From NCBI RefSeq assembly GCF_030272615.1, contig NC_081412.1, positions 670,682,852 through 670,746,851 of the forward strand: 64,000 bases of DNA. Reading direction: 5' to 3'. Positions 46,368-57,665 of the stretch are shown piece after piece (position 1 is the stretch's first letter; every line of letters begins with the position of its first letter). Made by a program: the position numbers and the translations under genes. The notes beneath the pieces are model-generated. The model was not told the DNA's origin, made no database searches, and saw nothing but the letters and a program-made list of their open reading frames with translations. Source of the stretch: Cryptomeria japonica (lineage: Eukaryota; Streptophyta; Pinopsida; Cupressales; Cupressaceae).

Positions 46368-47743
46368 GTTGGTAATAAGAAGCAAATTGAGAGGGGGGTA
46401 AATTAGTTTGCTCAAAAATTTTTGCAACTTAAACCACAAAATATATATGATAATGAAAAATTAAAGCATGAAAAAACAACACATAAATAACACACACAAC
46501 ACCAAGATTTTTGACATGGAAAACCTAGTTAAGGGAAAAAACATGGTGGGAACACACCCAGAATGAGATAATACCTTGTTACCCGAGTAAGTGAAATATT
46601 ACAATGGAGAATGCACATGCATTCAGGCACACTACCTAGAGTTAACTGCTCAAATTACAAAACTCAGAGGGTTACAACCCTTAGGGAAGTCTCACTGACA
46701 TACAAAAGCATTCGGATTACATCTAAAGAATCATGAACTAATAAAATAACATCTCCATATGCCTGAGTACAGTTTTGGTTAAGCTCACTATTTGATATGC
46801 TCTGCAACACACTTCTTCACACTACTAAAGGATCAAACACTTGTTCACACACACTCAATCACACACATTCGCATTCACTTGCATATACCTATCACAATGA
46901 TTATTACATATATTTATACAAGGCATCAACCTCTATTTCAAGGTTGACTCACCACACGCTACATATTACAAAAATATAATCACACACACTACAACAATTC
47001 ATGTAGACCAAAACAATATTGGTTAAGACATAGTCTGGACCTAAACAATAACCACAAATATGAAATACCTCCAAGAATTACGCTTTGATCATCCGCAACA
47101 TGCTACACCAACATGAATGTCACATAACATGAAAAACATCATTGGACATGAAAAATCTTCAATAACTTGCACAACGATCAATGCAGACCACCAATACGCA
47201 TAGCACACAATCCAAGAATATCCATAAGAAACATGAATTGCACCACAACAACTCACATTACTAGAATCATCATCATCATTATATCGAACCTCATTATATC
47301 GAACCTCAAGAACACTCACAAAACTGACTATCAACCTGAAAGATTTTCTTGTGGATTTCCAAATCATGAACCAATCAAACTGAGGATACACATCAATGTC
47401 TAGAACACATCCCACACATCCACAACTAAGGATATTGCAATTCTGGAGCAGCACACATGAATTAATAAAACTCTACCAATATCAAACAATAGAATAACCA
47501 ACCTCAATATCAGACCTCATAACTTGATCAAATCATCACATTTGGACCTCTAAAACTTCTACTAAATCAATTTAAGATACATATCACAAAAACCATTAAT
47601 CTGCATCAGCTCATTTGCAATATGCAAACTAAACCAACATACACAATCTGACTGCAACACTGAAATAGACAAAAAGAAACTCATCCAACAATGTCCACAT
47701 ATATGTTGACATCAATGACAACATATCAACCAATATCTAGCAA
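46368..47743 (-). mobile_element. Ty1/Copia 3' LTR, approximate limits
   Basis: Lies directly downstream (minus orientation) of a Copia pol C-terminus and of a polypurine tract reading AAAGGGGGAGATTG on the minus strand (plus 47741-47755). The far edge TGTTGGTAATAAG, read on the minus strand as ...CTTATTACCAACA, is a plausible LTR end. The exact inner end is uncertain: CAACA at 47723 and CTAGCA near 47742 are both possible. Structure resembles the LTR-like block at 61917-62620. Confidence 0.65.
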
Positions 47744-48065
47744 TCTCCCCCTTTGGCATTGATGGCAACATATGAATGTGAAAAATAATCAATGCAAAGG
47801 ATCAACTCCCCCTTAGACAAACAACTCAAAATTCTGCAACTCTGAATCTCCACCCCAAAATGCTTCAGGGTTTTTCACATGCTCTCTCTCCCCCTTTGAC
47901 ATCAATGACAAAGGTGTACAAATTTGCATACCTGAACCATAAATCTTAACATCCTTAACCACAACACTAACTACTCCCCCTGAGTAGCAGCCACCCCATC
48001 AACCCAGATCACAAGATATCGTTGTGAAGCTCACCATATTGATGCAAATCCATGCATCTTATTTC

Positions 48066-48215
48066 TTACCAGGAGGGGCAATCACCCCTAAATTCTCTCT
48101 AAGAATCTCAAAAGTATCTATAGGCAACGACTTAGTAAAGATGTCTGCAATCTTTTCCTTTCTACATACATACTCCAATCTGACTTCTTTCTCATTCACC
48201 TTTTGTCTCTAATAA
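48066..48215 (-). pseudogene. Ty1/Copia polyprotein C-terminal RNase H tail
   Basis: The minus-strand frame reads QKVNEKEVRLEYVCRKEKI, then ADIFTKSLPIDTFEILREN, then LGVIAPPGKK and TAA. ADIFTKxLP with a following LRxxLGV is the hallmark end of plant Copia pol. Nothing upstream of it (higher coordinates) continues the polyprotein, so the element is truncated at about 48240. The following polypurine tract and LTR belong to the same element. Confidence 0.9.
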
Positions 48216-48239
48216 ATTTCAGGTTTTTCTAAAATAATC

Positions 48240-50330
48240 CTCCCCTCCTATAACATGTCAAAAAATACCAAACGAAGAACATGACACCCTTGGGCATTAG
48301 AAATTGGGCCAATTATAGTGTCATTATGGGTCATTGTTTTGACCCATGGTCTTAGTAAACCAGCTATGATTTGTGAGTTCAATTTTCTTATTTATTAATA
48401 TTCTCAGGGATTGGGTATTGTATGGTTTATTTCACGAGTTTTATAGTATTATTATAATGCTAGAATTACTTTAGATCTTATGTTGGTGATACTCTTGCAA
48501 AGGATTCAACTCTAGAAATGTATTGTAAATATTGAGTTTCTTTAGATTGTGAAATTTTCCTTTCAAGTCTAGTCAGTGGTTTTCTATTCTCTATGCATTG
48601 TAATAATAGGTGAGGCATGCCTTGGCTCTTGTGTCCTACATTAGTATCTGAAAAATATATTTATGTATTAAGTCTAACTACTTTCTTCTATTGCTTATTG
48701 CTTGTGTTATTATAGCTTTTGTTAACTCTTATTTTAATTTTTTTTTCTCAAAATTCAAAAGAAGATAGTAAACATGATTATGACTCACTTTTAACAAATT
48801 TAATTATTTTCTCTTCCACAAATTGCCACCAATGACTCACCATTTTACAACTCAAACTCCACTCTATTTATAAAGAGTCAAAGTGAACTAATTATAGTTT
48901 TTAGTGAAAATTGATTTTTTTACATTTAAACTTCAATTTTAGTTTATAACCAAATCTAAACAATCCAAGTGTTCTATAATGCCTCTTCAAGCACTGCCAC
49001 TTGTTGGCATGTTGTATTTGTTTCTTAATTTGTATTGTCTATTTGCTACTCGTGTGATCTAGTTTAATGTATTTTTTGTTTCAATATAAAAAAATCCAAA
49101 CAGTCCTCTATATGTCATCGCCAAAATCATCATTCTTATTTTTCAAATAATCTTAATGAGCTTTTGTTTTATGTGCAACAAATTTATATGATATACTAAC
49201 GAAAATTTTTACATATGAAAATCAATTGCATGACCATTGTTCCACATAAGAATATTGTTCTAACAAGATTAAACATATTTTGATATTAGATGTCTTTGAC
49301 AATAGAACACCTTTGATATGCTATCATTTTAAACCTCATTAATGACATGTTTCATCCCTTGAACTGTTTTATTTTATATGTTTTCCCTATCTACCATGAA
49401 TTCTGAGGATATGTTAGCTATGTTCACAAAAAGCAATGGTATGAGTGACATTAAGGATTTCTTTAAGTTTAATTCATCGTTTCCCACTCGGAACAAGCAA
49501 GCATTGACCAATCTTTTAAAGAATACTTTTTGCTAGTAAAAAGTTGGAACCTTTCAGCTTCATCATTTTCCTATGTCGCCACTTTCATGGATTCCCTAGC
49601 AGGTGCATGGGTTTGATTGGTATTGTCAGCAAATACCAACTTAACTGATTTACGCTGTGGAGCTCTTGAGGAGGATCTTGTCTTGGTGATTTAACTTCCA
49701 AATATTTTGTGAGCAGATGAAGATGGTATAAGTATAACCCAACAAAGCAGGCCATATTTATAGAGAGGCCATTGATAGATGATCGAAATAGTTGAGTATT
49801 GTAAGTCGTTCAATGGGAACGATACAAAATTTCAGTCAACCAGTGGCGTGAGGACCTAAATCAGTCTGAAAATTTTACAATTCCAAATGTAATCTTTGTT
49901 TCAAATCTACGTTTTTCATTCTTCAAAGCGTGGGTAATTTTGGTGACAAACTGCAAACACGTGAGAGAAACATTAAATAAGCACTTTCAAGTTTGATCTT
50001 AGCAATTAAATTGATCTTTCCTTTTGTAGAGGAATTCGTAACAAAGTCAAGTGAAATCGTATTTAAAACAGGCAATTTTAAGTTTTATTGAGCAGCACTC
50101 CGTCTAAAGATCTCAGCTTTTCCTCCTGTCCATGTTTTGTCGAGGGCTATCTTTGTTTGATTGTTGGAAACGCAATCTCAAATGATTTCTGATCTCGTTG
50201 CTATCTTTATTTGTATGCCTCCATCTAAAGCCAGGCTGCAGAGGAAAAAAGACATCAAAGTAGCTTTCTGTTTAGGCAAGTGAAGCGTCTCGGGAGTGAA
50301 GATTTTATAAAGTTGAACCCCGAAGGAATA
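48240..50330. other. No confident gene
   Basis: Mostly AT-rich. A minus-strand stretch near 49700-49580 reads KTRSSSRAPQRKSVKLVFAD between stops and may be an old exon, but no family is recognised. No element ends were established. Confidence 0.35.
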
Positions 50331-50437
50331 TCTTCAGCGCGATAAATCCTGCTGTTGCTGCTTATGGTGGCTTGGGCGGGAGATGCAGATTTGAAATTCA
50401 AATTCAAATTTAACCGTCAGTTTTGTTATTAATGAGT

Positions 50438-50564
50438 GTGACAGCTGGATTAGGCAGAAGTTGCAGTGACCGTGAATGCCGAAAGTCAGAGGAATGCAAC
50501 GGGAAACGGAATGGGAAACGGAAGACGAAAATATCACGTAAGAAGTCAAACATTAGTGTGTGCT
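50438..50564 (-). repeat. Inverted copy of the 44.1 kb segment
   Basis: The reverse complement matches 44073-44175. Its boundary with the next block is sharp: the inverted segment ends at CATTAGTGTG and the promoter-like sequence starts at TGCTGTCTGCATTG. Confidence 0.8.
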
Positions 50565-50864
50565 GTCTGCATTGAATCTGTGGCTCTCTTATTTGGAAGT
50601 GGGGTCGACAAGTAGGAAATTTTTTTCTGAGCATTCACACTAGGTAGTTTCTTTTAATGTAGTGAACCGGCAATTGCCTAGATACCCGACTTCAACAACA
50701 CTGAAGTTTCCATCGTTTGCTTTCCTCAGCACTTTCCTAGCAAGTTTAGGTGAGACCATGCGGACGAATAGTCTTCCTTAATTACCCTTTTTAAGTGGAG
50801 AAACCCTGACTTGTTCTGAAGAAATCTGCTTTGGACGAAGTTATTTAGTTGGTTTAGCGAGAAG

Positions 50865-50934
50865 ATGGCATCGGGACTCTCCAACAGCGCCAGAAATTAC
50901 AGGGAAATGGAAGATAGTAGAGATGTTATCATAG
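50865..50934 (+). CDS. First coding exon of an unrecognised gene, copy A
   Basis: ATG at 50865 opens MASGLSNSARNYREMEDSRD, then VII, and ends at a clear splice donor ATAG|GTACGT after one base of the next codon (phase 1). The 5' sequence has a typical plant leader with TTAGG/AAACCCTGA words. The protein start is short and hydrophilic; I do not recognise it. The matching exon 52750-52819 differs by only a few substitutions, mostly conservative at the protein level. No downstream exon was found in the window, so the rest may lie beyond a very long intron or be lost. Confidence 0.5.
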
Positions 50935-51323
50935 GTACGTAACAAGTAGTTTTTATCCAAGATCTTTGTTCTTTTTATATGCCTTTTTTTTTCCAGTATT
51001 GTTAGAGGAAAGCAGATCAATTTTTTTTGGGTTTCGATTAGATATGTATCTTGCGATAAAATGGTGAACGGTCGAGTAGCGCGTAATTGGTCACCATTTT
51101 ACATTAAAAAGATTGATTTTGTACTGAAAAGGATTGTTGCCAAACGTACTTAGATCCAGGTTTTGAGTCGCTATATTTCTATATGTATTTGAAGAAATAT
51201 ATAATAGAATAGAATGGAATAAATTTTAATTTTGTATGAGGTTAAAAGAGTGGTTTGTATGAGTTTTTCAATTTTTACAACAATTATGGGAAACTGTGTA
51301 GAACAACATCAGATAAAATATAA

Positions 51324-52362
51324 AAAAGATGCAGAGCCGGAGTGGGAAAGGCAAAAGTGCTGCTAGAGTTTTGGGTGTAAGAGATGACGCCGAGGAGGTG
51401 GACGAGGGAGATGGTGATGGAGATCTCCGGTTGCATGTTTCAACCCTGTTTTCCTTTTGGGTTTTTGTGGATGGAGTTGTTCTTGATAGTGGTTGTTTGG
51501 CCACTCGAGGGTATCTTGCCCTATTTTGGGTTAGACCTACTCTAATTGGGAGGGAAGATGGCTTTGTTGCTTCTTTCGTTCTCCTAGTGACTGGTCTTAT
51601 AGGGTGTGACCTATTTTTGTCTTGCTTCGGCTAAGAGGACTGCCTGGTCATTGGTCTCTGACTTGTTTCTCCCGACTTCGTGTCTCTTGCCTTTGTTGGG
51701 TGCGGGGTTTTGTTTCTAAGCACAATGCGTCCATATCTAGGCTTTGCCTACGGAGCCCACATTTTGTGTGTTTTGTGGTTGGGACCTGTCCCACTTTGTG
51801 GCTGTGTTGGGGTAAAAATGTTGTACATTGTGGCTATGGCTATGGTTTCACTTGATGCCCCTGCTATGTTTGACACCCTTGTTGGTTGTGCATGGTAGAT
51901 CCATCTCTGGAGGACTTTGCGGTGCCTTTCTCTTCTTGTTATGGATTGCCTTAGTTTGGGTGGTGCGGCTACAAAGTAGCCTTATGTTGCGCTAGATAGG
52001 TATTGGCTCAAGATCATGTGGGTCTTTGATGTGATTTCTATTGCGTTATCTATTGAGAATACATCTTCCGTCCTTGCAGTGCTCGTCTGGTGGCCCCATA
52101 TGCGAGGCATATGTCTTCCATTATTAGAGCACACCACTCGGAGGAGACTCTTGGTAATTGTTTGTTGGGCTGCATATTCTTACCTTGTCTCCCTTGTGCT
52201 TCTTACCTACTTAGGGATCTAATATTTTGTTTCTTGTTGCTGCAAGCTTTGTTGTGAGCTCTTCCTCCTACAACTTCTACACTTTGTTTGGGCTTAGGAG
52301 TTGGATTCTTTGGGCCATGGTCCTTGGGTCGGCAAAGACTACTACTATGAAGGTGATTAAGT
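51324..52362 (+). mobile_element. Retroposon 1, copy in unit A, 3' end missing
   Basis: Homologous to the first 1.1 kb of the insertion at 53209-55186 and sits after the same target word (51305-51323). It opens with a frame reading MQSRSGKGKSAARVLGVRDD then an acidic stretch. It is cut off at the duplication junction. Later frames are T-rich and hydrophobic and have no RT or endonuclease motif. Confidence 0.7.
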
Positions 52363-52610
52363 TCCGCGAATTTCCATTGGGAACATTGTGCAGGCGTATA
52401 CATGCTGTCTGCATTGAATCTGTGGCTCTCTTATTTGGAAGTGGGGTAGACAAGTAGGAAATTTTTTTCTGAGCATTCACACTAGGTAGTTTCTTTTAGT
52501 TTTTTTTGAGCATTCACACTAGGTAGTTTCTTTTAATGTAGTGAACCGGCAATTGCCTAGATACCTGACTTCAACAACACGGAAATTTCCATCGTTAGGG
52601 TTTTCTTTCC
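52363..52610 (+). promoter_or_regulatory. Promoter/5'UTR-like segment, copy 3 of 3
   Basis: Contains GAACCGGCAATTGCCTAGAT, a palindromic-centre CAATTG box, and the telobox-like CGTTAGGGTTTTCTTTCC, located 140-250 bp before the ATG at 52750. TTAGGGTTT-type words are common in 5' ends of plant housekeeping genes. Copy 2 lies at 50566-50725. Confidence 0.5.
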
Positions 52611-52749
52611 TCAGCACTTTCCTAGCAAGTTTAGGTGAGACCATGCAGACGAATAGTCTTCCTTAATTACCCTTTTTAAGTGGAGAAACCCTGACTTGTT
52701 CTGAAGAAATCTGCTTTTGACGAAGTTATTTAGTTGGTTTAGCGAGAAG

Positions 52750-52819
52750 ATGGCATCGGGACGCTCCAACAACACCAGAAATTACAGGGAAATGGAAGAC
52801 GGTAGAGATGTTATCATAG
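52750..52819 (+). CDS. First coding exon of an unrecognised gene, copy B
   Basis: ATG at 52750 opens MASGRSNNTRNYREMEDGRD, then VII, and ends at the same phase-1 donor ATAG|GTACGT. Substitutions relative to copy A are L5R, S8N, A9T and S18G. Reading frame, length (70 nt) and donor are all retained, which suggests the duplicated ends were under constraint until recently or are young. Function is unknown. Confidence 0.5.
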
Positions 52820-53189
52820 GTACGTAACAAGTAGTTTTTATCCAGGATCTTTGTTCTTTTTATCTGCTTTTTTATTTCAGTATTGTTAGAGGAAAGCAGA
52901 TTAACTTTTTTGGGGTTTCGATTAAATATGTATCTTGTGATAAAATGGTGAACGGTCTAGTAGCCTGTAATTGGTCACCAAAATTACATTAAAAAGATTG
53001 ATTTTATATTGAAAAGGATTGTTGTCAAACGTACTTAGATCCAGGTTTTGAGGAGCTAGATATTTATATGTATGCGAAGAAATATATAATAGAATGGAAT
53101 GGAATAAATTTAAATTTTGTACGAGGTTAAAAAATTGGTTTGTATGAGTATTTCAATTTTTACAACAATTATGGGAAACTGTGTAGAAC

Positions 53190-53208
53190 AACATTAGATA
53201 AAATATAA
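53190..53208. repeat. Target duplication of retroposon 1, left copy
   Basis: AACATTAGATAAAATATAA, identical to 55187-55205. Confidence 0.9.
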
Positions 53209-55186
53209 AAAAGATGTAGAGCCGGAGTGGGAAAGGCAAGAGTGTTGCTAGGATTTTGGGTGTAAGAGATGATGTAGAGGAGCGAATGAGGGAGATGGTG
53301 ATGGAGATAAAGAGAAGGATGTTGGTTGCCTCTGGTTGCATGTTTCGATCATGTTTCCCTTTGGGGTTTTTGCAGATGGAGTTGTTCTCGATGGTGGTTG
53401 TTTGGCCACTCGAGGGTATCTTCCCCTATTTTGGGTTAGATCTACTCCAGTTGAGACAGAAGATGCCTTTGTTGCTTCTTTTGTTCTCCTAGTGACTGTG
53501 ATCTTATAGGGTGTGACCCATTTTTGTCTTGCCTCGGCTAAGAGGGTTGCCTGGTCATTGGTCTTTGACTTGTTTCTCTCGACTTAGTGTCTCTTGTCTT
53601 ACCTTTGTTGGGTGCAGGGGTTTTGTTTTTGAGAACAATGCGTCCATATCTAGGCTTTTCCTATAGAGCCCATGTTTTGTGTTTTTTATGGCTGGGACTT
53701 GTCCCACTTTGTGACTGTGTTGGGATGAAACTATTGTACATTGTGCCTATGTTTTCACTTGATGCCCCAGCTATGTTTGACACCCTTGTTGGTTGTGCAT
53801 GGTAGATCCAATTTAGGAGGACTTTGCAGTGCCTTTCTCTTCTCGTTATAGATTGCCTTGGTTTGGGTGGTGCAACTACAAAGCAACCTTATGTTGTGCT
53901 AGATAGGCATTGGCTCAAGCCCATGTGGGTCTTTGATGTGATTTCTACTGCGTTATCTATTGAGAATACATCTTATGTCCTTGCAGTGCTCGTTTGGTGG
54001 CCCCAAATGCGAGGCATATGTGATATGCTTCTCTATTTGTTATCTGCCATTGTTAGAGCACACCACTCAGAGGAGACTCTTGGTGATTGTTTGTTGTAGG
54101 CCGCATATTCTTACCTTGTCCCCCTTGTGCTTCTTACCTACTCAAGGATCTAATATTTTGTTTCTTGTTGCTGCAAGCTTTGTTATAAGCTCTTCCTCCT
54201 ACAACTTCTACACTTTTTTTGGGCTTAGGAGTTGGATTCTTTGGGCCATGGTCCTTTGGTTGGTCAGCAAAGACTACTACTATGAAGGTGATTATTTCCC
54301 CTACTAGTTGCATATGGTAGACCTATTTGAGTGGTACTCTGTTCTCCAATGTGCATCTAGTGTTGGTATTCTTTGGTTGGAGGTTGTGGCAGCTTGGGCT
54401 CTACATTGTTGGGGGGCTTCTGAAATAAGCTTCCCTCTTATTGGGTTGTGGAATTTGGTGTGGTGTCTCATCCACCTTTGGTGGGAGCCTTTGTTTTGTT
54501 ACATGTTGTCCCATCAGAGACTCCTTTTGAGGTGGAGTCTCCTTGGGGTCGGTTGGGGATTTTGGGTTTTGAGGGTTGTGCATTGCTCAGGGGACAATCG
54601 TTTTCCTTTTGGTGATGGTCTTGTGTTGCTAATGGTGGGTTGGAAGTTGTTGAGTGTCGAGGTATAGTTACCTTGCAAGCGATTAACTAGAGAGGGCTCT
54701 TCTCCCTTCTTACTAGTTGCTATGCTGGTACTTAACTCTCATTAGAGGTGATCATTTTCTCCTCAGGCCTTTGCCATTTTCCTCGATGCCCCTAGACCTT
54801 TTGTGTCTCCTAGTATGGACTGATTAATTAGTTTATTTCTTGATGCTTCCGACTCCATTTGGTCTCCTCCTCTGTTTGAGTATGTCTCAACTCAAGATGG
54901 TTCTTCAGGGAATAGGTTATGGGATGCCATTAGTTCTAGTCCAAGGGGTTTTTGTAGGAAGTTGGTTCAGGGTTCTCCTAAACCCCTTTGTTTTGATTAG
55001 GTAATTTATCTTTTTAGGAACTTTGTTCCCACTAGTATGATGCTTTGGTCAATAGCTCCTTTCAAAAAAAGGGTCTTCTTTTTTTGGTTTTTGTGGTCTT
55101 GGTGGTCTCACTTCTTGGAGTTCCCTTTTGTGCACCTGTGTAGCAGTTATGTAAAAGTTTGAGCCTACCCAATTTAATCTAATAAG
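53209..55186 (+). mobile_element. Retroposon 1, full insertion with 19-bp target duplication
   Basis: Flanked by AACATTAGATAAAATATAA at 53190-53208 and again at 55187-55205. Uninterrupted paralogous sequence at 61297-61315 gives the pre-insertion state. A long, non-fixed target duplication and a simple 3' end (AATTTAATCTAATAAG) indicate target-primed reverse transcription, as for LINEs and SINEs. In 1,978 bp I find no RT or endonuclease motif. The start encodes a Ser/Lys/Arg then acidic segment, and the rest is T-rich with hydrophobic frames. Probably a non-autonomous element mobilised by an L1-type machinery. Confidence 0.8.
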
Positions 55187-55205
55187 AACATTAGATAAAA
55201 TATAA
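55187..55205. repeat. Target duplication of retroposon 1, right copy
   Basis: AACATTAGATAAAATATAA; host sequence then resumes as CATATTTTATGCTATGTAAC, which matches the intact paralogue from 61316. Confidence 0.9.
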
Positions 55206-55239
55206 CATATTTTATGCTATGTAACATCTCAATAAAAAT

Positions 55240-55560
55240 GGGGATGATCCTTTGGTGAAATGGTGGGGCTTCTTGCCTATAGTGCCTATAACCTAGGTTC
55301 AAACCCCATGGGTTCATCTCTACCGTGTTAACAATGGAGCATGCTTTACATGGGGAGAACCTTGGATAAATGGTGGGGCTTCTTTCTTGTAGAGCTTACA
55401 TCCTTGTTTCAAACCATTAAGTTTTCAACCTAGGTTCAAACCATGCGGGTTCATCTCTACTGTGTTAACAATGGAGCATGCTTTACCATGGGGAGAACCT
55501 TGGAGAAATGGTGGGGCTTCTTTCTTGTAGAGCATAAATCCTTGGTTCAAACCATAAAGT
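55240..55560 (+). repeat. Three tandem tRNA-derived (SINE-like) monomers
   Basis: The first monomer has an A-box-like TGGTGAAATGG at 55253 and a canonical B box GGTTCAAACCC at 55296. Related ATGGTGGGGCTTC blocks recur at 55260, 55370 and 55509, each followed by a GGTTCAAACC or GTTTCAAACC word. The A-to-B spacing of 43 bp suits an internal pol III promoter. No intact tRNA cloverleaf is expected or seen. Confidence 0.65.
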
Positions 55561-57089
55561 TTTAAAAAAAGTTGAATTTTGAAATGGGTGAAAGTGGGAG
55601 CAAAGGGCTTAGGGTTTCAAGCAACAGGGATGATGTAGGGGAGTCAAATCCTGATGAAGATGATGCAGATGAGGGCTCATTTTTTTCTGCGCTGCTATTC
55701 TCGATGATGCTTATTTTGTTTTGCTTGGTGTTGGGTTTTTTGGGTGTCATCGTCGTTGTTGGCTTCTTCTCTACCTTCTTTTCCTTCACAGCCCATGTGG
55801 CTTTTCTCGGTGGTGGTCCTCTTCTTTTCCATGGTGGTTTTATCCATTTCAGCAACATTGAGCGCCTTTCATTTTATAGCTCTGTGGGTGTTGATGAGTG
55901 GAAGGTGGAGTCCGTTTCATTGGGTTGTTTCAATTGTTCAGATCTTTGGTTGCCCTATTGTTGGTGCTCCTTTGTTTGTCTCACTGCTATTGGCCTGGTC
56001 GCTTATATCTCAGCATCATTGGTTGTTTCCAGCTCTTCTTATAGAGGTGGTCGTATCTTCTTTTAAGGTGGAGATGGCTGGTATTGGAGATAACCTTTCT
56101 CCTATTGAGGCGGACCCAAATGATGTTGTTGATGTCGGGCAGTGTTGTTGGGAGGCTAATGGTGCCTTATTTTGCGGTTGTCTTGGTATTGAGGCTCGTT
56201 TTATGGTCGTTTTCTTTCCTTTTGTCCCTATTGTGGTAGTGATCTTAGAGGGTCCTTTGTTCTCAATGTTGGCCTTCTTCAAAGGAAAGGTTTTGAGAGC
56301 CTTACTAAAATCCATGTGGGTATCTTCTGCTTCTCTTGCCCATTCTCATGGATCTCTTTTTGAGATGTTTTGTTCTCCTATGGAGGTGGAGTGGCTGCAT
56401 GGGTTTTGGGGTGAGGGTCCTTTTATGCTACTGATGCTTATGTTGCTAGTTGAGGGAGCCTGTCAAAACCCTCATGATTTTCTTTGCAGGAGGTTTTGGG
56501 TGCCTTGTCAAAACCCTTTGACCTAGAAGGTGACTTCAAGATGAGATGTTGATGTCTAGGCTTTGTCTGGTTGTGGGAGCCTTGTAAAACCCACTCTCAA
56601 GGTTGAGGGAGCTTGGAAAAACCCTTTGTCTCTTGTTCCTCTCTAGGACAGGTTGGATGTTGACAGTTTTCAAGGGCCCAGTTTGGTTAGTAATTATTTT
56701 TGGTTAGTTTTAGGCTTTGTTTGGTGTGGCTTGGAGATGTTGTTACAGGTTATGGGAGCATGGGAAAACCCTTTTTGTTGGCTAACAGTGCCTAATAAAC
56801 CATCATTTTCTGTTTTCTGAGGTCTATTGTTTTCTGACTTAGAGCGTTTGTTTGACCAACTTGGTTTATAATGTTTTTCACTTGATGTTTGGCTTGTGTT
56901 TAGTTGGTTGTGGCTACTGTGTCTTTGTGTTTATATTTTTTGCAGCCCTTGTGTCTTGGGATCTGGATGCACGTAAGTTCAGATCCTTTCTAAAACTTGT
57001 GGTTCACTGGCAAGCATTCTTGTCTATTTTTTTATGGCAACTCTCTGATTGTAAGGGTTTTGGGGTCCCTTCAAAACTTGTTTTATCCT
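55240..57089 (+). mobile_element. Retroposon 2 with tRNA-like head, 1.85 kb
   Basis: Flanked by AATAAAAAT at 55231-55239 and 57090-57098; the sequence on either side joins into what 61320-61380 shows uninterrupted. The 5' end holds three tandem tRNA-like monomers, then a frame starting MGESGSKGLRVSSNRDD followed by an acidic stretch, comparable to the start of retroposon 1. T-rich sequence follows with repeated GGGAGC-TTG-AAAACCC words near 56450-56780. The 3' end TTTTATCCTAATAAA resembles that of retroposon 1. The long hydrophobic frames (55572-56066, 55744-56526) show no RT, endonuclease or other known motif. Confidence 0.7.
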
Positions 57090-57665
57090 AATAAAAATAA
57101 ATTGTTTTCCTGATTTTACTATCCCGAAATGAACAAAAAATTCTTTTCTTCCCATTCTACTTTTTTCTTACCATTCCACTTATAACCTTTTCCACTTTCT
57201 AGTTTCACAATAGAACTGATACAAATCATCTATGTACTTTAAAAAATAATGTGAATCTCTTTACAACATGACTTTAGATTCAAACAAAATAAGCTTTCAA
57301 AAGGAAAAGGTGAAAGTTGATATGTTAAACTAGCAACAAGGAAATTGAGAGTAACTAGTTGTAATAACATACAGAAGTTAAGCTCAATAGAAAGAGAGCG
57401 TTATTTTCCTTTTTTGGTGATCTAGTGAGAATATTGGATTGTTTTATTTTGTTTTAAAATTATTTAAATCTATTTTATTTTGATTTATTTATATTATTTA
57501 TTTTATTTTTAATTAAAAGTATTTTTTATATATTTTAAAAAATAGAATAAAATAATTTTTAAACAAATAAATTAACTTAAAAATAAATTAAAATAATATT
57601 TTAAATAAAAATAAAATAAAATCTTTACAATATCTCTATACAATGATTTTATAAAAGTTCATAGT
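57090..57665. repeat. Intron-like sequence shared with 61316-61905
   Basis: AAAAAATAATGTGAATCTCTTTACAACATGACTTTAGATT and the following 400 bp recur at 61463 onwards with modest divergence, including a terminal TTTATTTT-rich part. It continues the interrupted host sequence of the 53-57 kb region. Confidence 0.85.

Larger units (their letters stand above)
50565..52362 (+). repeat. Tandem duplication unit A (promoter, first exon, intron with retroposon)
   Basis: This unit and 52363-54290 share the same order: promoter-like block, ATG exon, GTACGT donor, intron sequence, then a retroposon starting AAAAGATG(C/T)AGAGCCGGAG. Unit A ends inside the retroposon at GAAGGTGATTAAG, where unit B's TTCCGCGAATTT begins. 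The target-site word of the retroposon is present at 51305-51323. Confidence 0.85.
52363..54290 (+). repeat. Tandem duplication unit B
   Basis: Second copy of the block described at 50565-52362. It starts further left (TTCCGCGAATTTCCATTGGG, shared with 43806) and has an extra partial repeat of TTTTTTTGAGCATTCACACTAGGTAG near 52500. Similarity to unit A continues to about 54290, after which the retroposon runs on. Confidence 0.85.

Noticed and set aside
50334-50634. Two overlapping minus-strand frames near the promoter-like block
   Set aside because: They lie over the inverted segment and the promoter copy, and do not share a reading frame with the counterpart at 44.1 kb.
55240-55330. A functional tRNA gene
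   Set aside because: B box is good but no cloverleaf, anticodon stem or T-run terminator can be drawn; tandem copies at a retroposon head fit SINE ancestry better.
55572-56526. Two long hydrophobic frames suggesting membrane proteins
   Set aside because: They overlap each other in different frames within T-rich retroposon sequence; T-rich DNA gives Leu/Phe/Val-rich frames by composition alone.
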